From Callaeas wilsoni (lineage: Eukaryota; Chordata; Aves; Passeriformes; Callaeidae), in contig VWPU01012146.1 in assembly GCA_013398955.1 (NCBI GenBank), positions 1 to 64,000 on the forward strand: 64,000 bases of DNA, in the 5' to 3' direction. Below, piece after piece: positions 25,101 through 34,100 of the stretch. The position numbers and the translations under genes were made by a program. Under the pieces are notes generated by a model, which was not told where the DNA came from, ran no database searches, and saw only the letters and a list, made by a program, of their open reading frames with translations. Within the stretch, counting starts at the first letter, position 1. Every line of letters starts with the position of its first letter.

Positions 25101-28100
25101 TAACAAAGCAATAATATTACAAGTTTGTGTTTGTAAATGATCCTCTTGCAGTGTGCATATGAAACAAGAAGAAAATACACCTCTTCCTGTATGGTTCAGT
25201 AATTTCATCACAGTTCCACAATTTACATATGACATTTTGCACAAATATTTTGCACTATTTCTGCATTAGCCAGTGATGGAATAATATTCCATACTGTGGA
25301 AACTTCGTTTGGAGGTGTACTGCACTGCTGAAGTACCTTTCCTAAGACTGGTATGTGAAAACAGCTCCAAATAGTTATAGACATGCTAAAGGAAAACCCA
25401 GAAAAGCAATGCATAGAAATGGAGAATGCTTGGCTGTTTCATATATAATTATCCAACAGTAGAAAAACATAAATTATAATTAATGTATTAATTATAGAAT
25501 AATATATTGTATATTCATATATATAATATATTAATATATTTGAATCTAAGATATTATTGGTATTTGCAAATTACGCTTCACTATATCATAATGTATTCTT
25601 CAGAGCTGTACATTGCTGTCCTTATTTCTGTCTATAGTTAGTATACATGTAATAGTGGCATGTGTGTAGTTCATCGGGGTAATATTGAGCTGCAAGAAAA
25701 TAGAATTTTTCTGGGTGATATATTTGGCTCAGATGTAAACCCAAGAGTCAAGGAGATAGGTAATCATCAGAGGCTGTGCTCTCACTCTGCTGTCCAAACA
25801 AATGACACAGGATATGAAACCTGTCATAATTTCTCTTTTCAACAGGTATGTCTAATCCAGCATAGAGAGGAGCATTGACTTGGTAGACTAAATTCAGTAG
25901 CCTATAATTTGGTCTACCTGGGTAGCACTTAAGGCTTTGATATCAATCAGTTTCTTTGGATCATCTGATGACCTGACTGTGGTTTGATTTACCTGCTTAA
26001 AAATGAAGATACAGACAAATACTTCTCTTTTTTATTTGCTTTGATACAAAGAGAGAAGTAGATCTTGATTACATCAATGCTAACATATGAGGAGCCAGCT
26101 TGCTTACAAGTGTAGGAGTAGATAAGCTGTAAAAAAGTCTTTAAACTTGAACTGATTGATTTCCCATCAGTTGAAATCTCTGTGTTTCTATGCTATATGA
26201 GACAAAACTGTATGAGTGTCCAGCCTACAGAGTGTATTTAGCACATGTCCTCTGAGAATTGGAACTCAGAGCAAGGTATTTTGGCTATGGAGTAAAGATT
26301 ATGTACCAAAGTTTCAAATCTTCAAAAGGCCCAACTATAAGGCAGGGGATGCCTTGTAGCTACCTGACTCTCACCCAGTGTCTGTCGATGGACCTTTGCA
26401 TAAACTACATATCTATTCAAGAACAGATGAAATAAAGTGGATCTCACCTCTACTGTGTAGTGCAAAACAGAATAGAGAATGCAGAAAAGGAAGTGTCACT
26501 GCCGCATACAGCAAATGTCCTAAGATTCAGCTCCTTTGATTTCTTATCAGGATTGCTAATACCAATGTTTTTTCAGCTGCTGGATTTCCTTAGGCTAGGG
26601 TACTGTTCTGAATATCTCACCATGCTAGTCAACAGTAGAATACATATTCCTACATCAGTGTTCAACAGTGCTAGGACAACAGAAGAATAAGCCACCTCAG
26701 TGAAAGCAAATTGTATGTAATCCAATAAATGAGCAATGTGAACTTGATGGGTCATACACGTAAATAAACCAATGCAGGCAAACAGTGGAGTCCACAGGAG
26801 CAATTTGCTCCAAAGGTGAATAGGGAATAATTTCCTTGGTTTGGTTTTTTTTTTTTAATAAGTAACTTTATGGGTGCCAGAAACATCATCAGCTTCTTTG
26901 TTACAGATGAAAAATAGCAGAATCAGAGGCATATCCCAGGAGTTAAAAGACAAGGACAATAGAAGATGAGTGGAAAAAAATAGAAATGTTCATCAATTTG
27001 TAATTAAACAACATAATCTATGTACATGACTTTTTATAACAACAAGAAGCAGATACATCTAGGTGCCATATAATTACTGGGAAAAAAAGAACTCTTACAT
27101 GTTATACTGGGTTTTTAATGATGCTGATGATAACAGGAGATGCAAGATCCAAAAGTAAAATTTAATGAAATGTTTCAGAAAGGCTGTGAGGAGAAACTCC
27201 TCAGCGTTGGAGTTGTTTATAGGAATGAACGTTTAGCAGAAGGTGAAGGATCTCTTCTGGTAGATGAAAGCTTCTGAGCAACCACATGCTACATTATGAG
27301 GGGCCAATATATTGCTTAATTGGTTCCTACCACACATTCTCTTAGCAAATTAAATTAATGAAAGAGTTCAACACACATTCCTGTTTTTGAAACAGATTCA
27401 CTGGGAGTACAAAGTAAATGTGTCATTGCCATAAATAGATTCCCAACTGGGGAGAAGGGGGTGCAGTGAGTGAAAACTGACTGGGGACATTGTGTTGGGT
27501 TTATTTCCATATCGTCTAATAAAAACTATTCTAGCTGAAAGAAATAACTGAGATATGTTGTTTACTGATAATTTCTAATATTTCTTCTTCAGAAAATACC
27601 AATCTGCTAACTCCTTCACTGTCTCTAAAGTAACAGGTTAGTATTTATTTCTTACAAGCTCAGGACTACTCTGTTTTTTTTCTAAGTAACACACATTTAC
27701 TTGTTTCTGTTGTATTTTTTTCAGTTCAGGCTATCACCTGTGAAACCACAGTGGAACAACTGTGCCCATTTCAAAAACCAGCCTCACACTGTCCGAGGTA
27801 AAATTCATAAAATGTTGTTAATTTAAAGTGCTGCTCTATTTTCTACGATTTACCAATTATTTTAAGTTATCTGTGTTGGTTTGGTTAAGTTGTTGAGAAA
27901 GGTGACAACAGTAGCTGTAAAAATGAAGTAAAAAATGTTCAAGTGATATTTTAGTCTTTGGTCTCAGTAGAAGGCAAGGTAGGTAAAGATGATCTGCAGG
28001 ATTTTTCATTAGGAAAATCTCTTTTTCTTTTACTCATTAAGATCCTGTTGCTAATCTTAGTGAAATCATTAGACTAAAGACCATGAATAAAAGTGCATTT

Positions 28101-31100
28101 TTTATTTTTCATTGTCCATTATTATATATATGCACTGCGGGCAAAGTACACCTTATTTCAATTTATTTACCTGTAAAACAGATGCGATAGAAGGAAAAAA
28201 TTCAGATATTTATCATAGAAGTTACCAATTTTATTGGGAGTTCTGGAGGAAACTGGATTTAAAAAAAATTGAAACATATCTGGTTAAGGTAAGGTCTGGT
28301 CTGCAGGTTGGCTTTAAATATCTGAGCCATTTCTTTGAAGCCTGTGTTTTAACTCTTCGAAAGGCGCCTGTACCACAATATTTTGACAAAGGAATTCAGT
28401 AACAGTTCTTAAAACCATAGATGAGTCAAAGGTAAATACACTGCAGCATGATTTACCACAAATTAAGCTGGAGATATCCACAGGATTACTTTCATAGCAA
28501 TCCTACAGCCAACACAGGAAACAAGTACAAAGCCAAAACTGCTAGGAAAACATCCCTCCATGTAGCACTTGGGTCCATGGACTTACTTGGTGTTTGGCTA
28601 TGACTCCTGGCTTTCTAGCTGGCAGATGTGGAGAAGTAAGCTAAGGAGTGGAACACAGGAATGGGTGGGTACAATCTCCTATCTTTCTCTTTTTTTCTTC
28701 ATTATTAAAAACTAAAGCTAGCTTCATTAAGAGAAAAATAGGTTTTGTCTTTAGGAAAATTACAAAAATAAATACAAGGTTAAAAATTACATAAATCTGA
28801 TGTGTCAACTTAAGGAACTTCACAATGGCAGGGATTCATTCAAGATTCTGTGCGTGCTCTTAATTCTGAAAATGTAGTCTCAAGAATTAAAAGCAGTAAC
28901 CAGCCATGGCATTAATTACACAACCTCAGTTTTCCCTCTTACTCCTGACTCATAAATCAGCAGGTCTTCAACAGACTTCTTCAACTTCTTGCTTCCTTCT
29001 GACAAAAATATCTTTCCTGACTCTATCAACCTGTTTTAATTGCCCATCTGGCAAGACTCTAGCATGCCCAAGTGATGTGACTTGCTAAATACTGATTGGA
29101 GCCTGGATAACATTTTAGAGAAGAACACTTGCCCAGGTCTGCCCCATGTAGGCTGGCTCCATTTTTCAAACGAAATAGCTCAGAGTAGACCTAGAGTCAG
29201 CTGACGTTTCTTGCTTGAAGCATATCACAGTTAGCAAATAAGACACTGACACCTTCTGTACTACTCTTAGCTTCCCACGTGGTTTTCCTGTGCATTTTGA
29301 AGCTATAGAAGACATGAATCACAGAGAAAGTTTTCCTCAAATGTTAACAAAATGCAGTTAATAAAGATAGTGTTTGTTTTAGTAGGTTTCTGACCTCCCA
29401 GAATCAGCTAGGAATCTCACTACTTTCCAAGATTTTTCACTCTATCCACGGATGCCAATGCTCACCTTCATTATAAGTTGCTGAATTGGCTTGTGTCACC
29501 AGGTCATCAGTATCAAAGCAGGTCCTCATTCAGAATTCCCTCTTCTGAGCAGGTATCTGACTGTACATTTTGTATAGGGCACTCAGAATCAGATAAATTA
29601 TAGAATAATGAACAGGCTCTCTTCTCACTGACTTTTCTACTTGCTTCACATATGTCGAACAAGAACATCATCTGCTTATCCAAAGGAAAGAAGACCAGAC
29701 TTGTTAAAGTATGATTTTAAGCACTTCATTATGAACCTCAGCACATCAGCAGTGCTTTCACCTGTATGGTCAAAGCCTCAAAAACTGACAGCTTTTAAGT
29801 AGCATTATAGACCCATATGTACAGACAATCAACTTGATTTATACTTAATAATGTTGTCATTGAACATGATATATTAATCCTCTGATACTCTTCCTAACTG
29901 TATGTGGTTTGTTTTTGATCTTTCAGGGTGTATTGTCCTCACAACTGCATGCAAGCAAATCCACACTATGCTCGTGTAATTGGTACACGAATTTATTCTG
30001 ATGTAAGTATAGGGATTTACATTGTGTTTTATAATGAGATGTAAAATTCTATGAAAAAAATTATAGTGTAATTATAGTGTAACTATAACAGAATATTGAT
30101 ACATAATTTTCCTCCATATGCTGATTTTTTACACAATCTTTTCAAAAGCTCTTTTTCAGAGGCTCCCATTTATGTTAGCAGTAGTCAGCTGCTGAAGATA
30201 CGGAAAGTTATTTAAAAACTCATTGCAGGCTTCACTATTCTCTGGACCCATACTTTAATTTTTTTTCTCAAAATTCCCCCTGTGCAACATTTGTTCAACA
30301 TTAGCAGTGTATACTCATTAAAACCTTTGCACTTTAGATCCTGATGCAACCATAAATTCTGTCAGACTATCCAAAAAAATATTGCTCTGAAAAAAAATGT
30401 CCACAGTCTCATTATTTTGAGTATTTCTTACCTGTGTGCATAGCTAAATATTTGCAACAGAGTTTTGATATATTTGTGTAAAGTATCTCACATTGTCATA
30501 TTATTTTAACAGATCTTTTTTTGTCATTCTGTTTGCTAGTCAACTTTTTTCCCCTGTCTTTTCTACAACATATTTAGTTCTGAGGTGGGTAGAAAGTCTG
30601 AAAAGAGGTTTCTATTTTATGCCCCTCCTTTGTCATCTCTCTATGGAAAAGCCAGGATGTAGTGGCAGAGAAAGCAGTTCATATTTTTGGCAGTAAACTC
30701 TATGATTTAACTGTCTTATGGATGTCATAAAGAATAGTATGGCAACCAACTGGGTCAGATGATGATTTTCACTACTTTCCAGTTCTTTGAAATGTGCGAA
30801 AATAATGTGCTAGTATTTTGAAACTAACTAATGTTCATTAGATTGCCTGAGTGTCTTGTCCTGAAAATGCTCTCATCCATTAGTGTCATGGGTGTGAATA
30901 GTATTTCCAGTTTAGAAAAATAATTGATTTGTAAACTGGATCCTTAACATGCATAAAAGAGGCAGTGAAAATAGATTCAACCCAAGTCCAGTTTGTGGAA
31001 GATGATTTTCTTTCAGCTCTGTGGTTGCAATTAAGGGCTACAGACAAAGTTTCCCAGTGAATTAGAAGAGACTGTTGTAGGAGAAAGAAGACATGCTTGT

Positions 31101-34100
31101 GTTTAACCTAGACAGGAGGAAATCTCAGAATATGTATTTTCTTTAGCTGGAGAAGTCCAAGGTGACTATTAGTGCATTGAGGCATACTTTAAAATTATTT
31201 TAGGTGTACTATCTCATTATTCATCTCCATTGTATAGAAATGTGTGCAGCCATACTGCTTTTAGGAAAAAATGAACATAACTACAGGTAAGAAACCAGAG
31301 ATAGGAGTCTTCTTATCAACTTCTGATGCTGTCAGGGTAGATATTTACACTGAAGATGCTGTTCTAGATTAAATTTGTGGCAATTTTCAGTATAGAGAGT
31401 ATAGTGGTAAAGGAGATAAATAGATATGGGCAGAGCAGAATTAATTTGACTTTTTGAGAGTGTCTACCTTACTTCTTCCAGGGGCTAGAGATCAACAAAT
31501 ATCTTTTATCTAAAGAGTTCGATGGAGTTGTATACTTTTATACCATTTGGGGACTTTGGTCATACTAATTTTTGTTTCTGTAACCATATATGGAAATATT
31601 CCCTGAAACTTTTGCAAAAGTCTTCGTAATTCTCTGCTATGGTAAAATATAGAGAATATGATGTAGAAAGCTATTAAATAGCTCCATATTCCTATGATGG
31701 TATGTTAAAGACACTTGTGGTTTAAATGACTTTGTAGAGTAATGCTCTGCTGTGGTAGATACTGGTATTTGTTGAGTATCTGAAGAAGGAAAATAATTAG
31801 CTTGGTATTCAGATCCTATGACCTGTTAAAAATACTAACAAGTTTAGGAGTGTTCACAACACAGTAATAAAGTACAGCCATATGATGCTGTATGAAGTGT
31901 TCCTACTAACTTAAAAATGCTGCCTTTGGAATTTCTTTGTCAAAATTAAATAAACAACCCCAAATCTTTGACGTCTTCCAGAAAGTGACACAAGGGTGCT
32001 GATGTAAACCACAAGTAGTATGCTGAAATTTATGACAGAGATAGTGAAATCCTGTTTTGCTTAAATGAACAGGAAGCTTACGTTAGTGTTTCAAGGAAGT
32101 GTGATCTAGACGACATAATATTGAGCACAGGACATACTGTGACATCACTACTGGAATCTGATTCTGTTTAGATAAATGTCTAATAGTCTCATTCCAAGAC
32201 AATGAGGAGGTCTTGAGCGATAAGAACAGATAATACTTTGTGAAAAAAATATATTCTGTATACGTTTATAAAACTATATGCATCTATTCATAGCTATTGT
32301 TACAAGCTAGTACGTAATTGTGAATTTATGCTCATTTAATTGTTCATTTATTCAAAAAGTATGTGCATTTGTTCTCCAGTCTCATCTGGAATGTAGGACC
32401 AGAATATCAGTTTATTTTTCATCTGAAAATAGCCTCTGAGCTGGCTTCATGAATCCCAGTCTTCTGACCTCTCCTTTTTCACGTATTCCATACAAGTGTC
32501 TTGCCGTCACCTTTGAAATGCTGTGCATTAGCCCAGCCATACTTGATTGGTCCAGTTGTGGTACCAGCCCTAACAATGGCCCCATCCTTTGCTCGAGATT
32601 GTTTGCAACAAGTAGTCAGCCTCCTCTGTCAAAATCTCCATCCCTTGACTTTTCCTTTCCTTTTTACTTGACTAGAAACGTCCAAATAACATTGGAACAG
32701 CCATTATCTTATTCACCCTTAAATGTAACTACAAAGGTATATCCCTATCTCATGATGTAAAGAGTGTAGCATTTTGGTTACTATTATACAAGTGAAAAAG
32801 CTGATCTTTCTTTTCCCCAGTTGTTCCTCTAGCTTTTTTTTTTATATCTCCAGTGGGAACTGAAAACAAAGTTACTGCTGTGTTATTGTACTAAGAATGA
32901 ATAGAATGAATAGTATTCTTCTAGTTCTTCAGTGTAGTTAATTGCTTGTAAATATCATCTTTTATTTCTTCTGACTGTAATCCTGTATTGCAGAGGCCAT
33001 TTTCCCCCCTGGTTATAAGAAATTGCACATGATCAGTCTACTCTTTAGTTACTTCACAGTATGGATAAATAAGGGGTGCTATAATCTTAACAATAAGGCA
33101 TCTATTGGTGTTCAGGGTACAACAAAAGTTTTGCTACGTTGAGAGGAGGAAAAGTACAGAGGGGTATAAATGGCATCTTTCTGGCATGTTCAAAAAGTGC
33201 ACCCAGAAGTGTGGAAAGAAAAACTCTAAAGCATCTTTGCAAAAGATTATTTGCATAAATTATTTCAGCTCTTCACTCCTTTAAATATTGCAACATTAAA
33301 AGACAAACTATATGCAAGTGAACCTGGCAAGTCTTGCGCTTAGAATGAAAGTAGGAAAATCATTGCTGTTTTAAATTCCTGATTTTATATAGCATTGAGA
33401 TTGAAAATGGCTATGATAACATATATAAATTATTCCAATTATAACTGGAAGAAATGCAGTTTTTGTTTAAATAGTGGCCTGTTTGACCAGCTATTTATAT
33501 TTATATTGGCTAAGCTTTTTAAGGTTGCTTGCGGAGAAACCTATTATGTTGACGACTTTTTCCACCAAAAACTTCTCTCTAAGTGGAGATGCACTGAGGC
33601 TGGAACTGCATTTTGCTATGCTATGTATTAAAGATTGGGACCTACCTTCTGGAATATTTAAGAAATTTCATTCTTCTGACAATTTTTAAAATGCTGAAAG
33701 AGTACTAGAGTACTGCAACTTTAAATCAATTATTTAAATTAAATTAATTATCATGATTGTCACTGAAGAATCTTTCTGTGGATATATTTTATTCTTCATG
33801 GGTTCATGAGGGGAATTAGTGATCAGAGAACAGAGGTTTCAAGCAGCTGCAAGTGCTGTTAACTTCACAGAGCATTTTCATTTTAGACCTCTATCTTCTG
33901 TCTGATGCTCACATTATACCTTTCATCTAATTAGCTTTTAGTATTTACCCATAACTGGATAAGAAACTGTGATACTCCCTTTAATTATGGATCATTTCAC
34001 TAATGTTTGAGGTTTTGGCTGATACATCCTTTCATTTTGAAAGGCTCAAGAATTCAAACGTGTTCCTGATCTTTGAACTGAAATAGCCCGAAATAAATGG

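Noticed and set aside
32449..32760. Open frame of 103 codons in CRISPLD1 intron 13
   Set aside because: No homology recognised, ordinary composition and no splice signals; chance frame.
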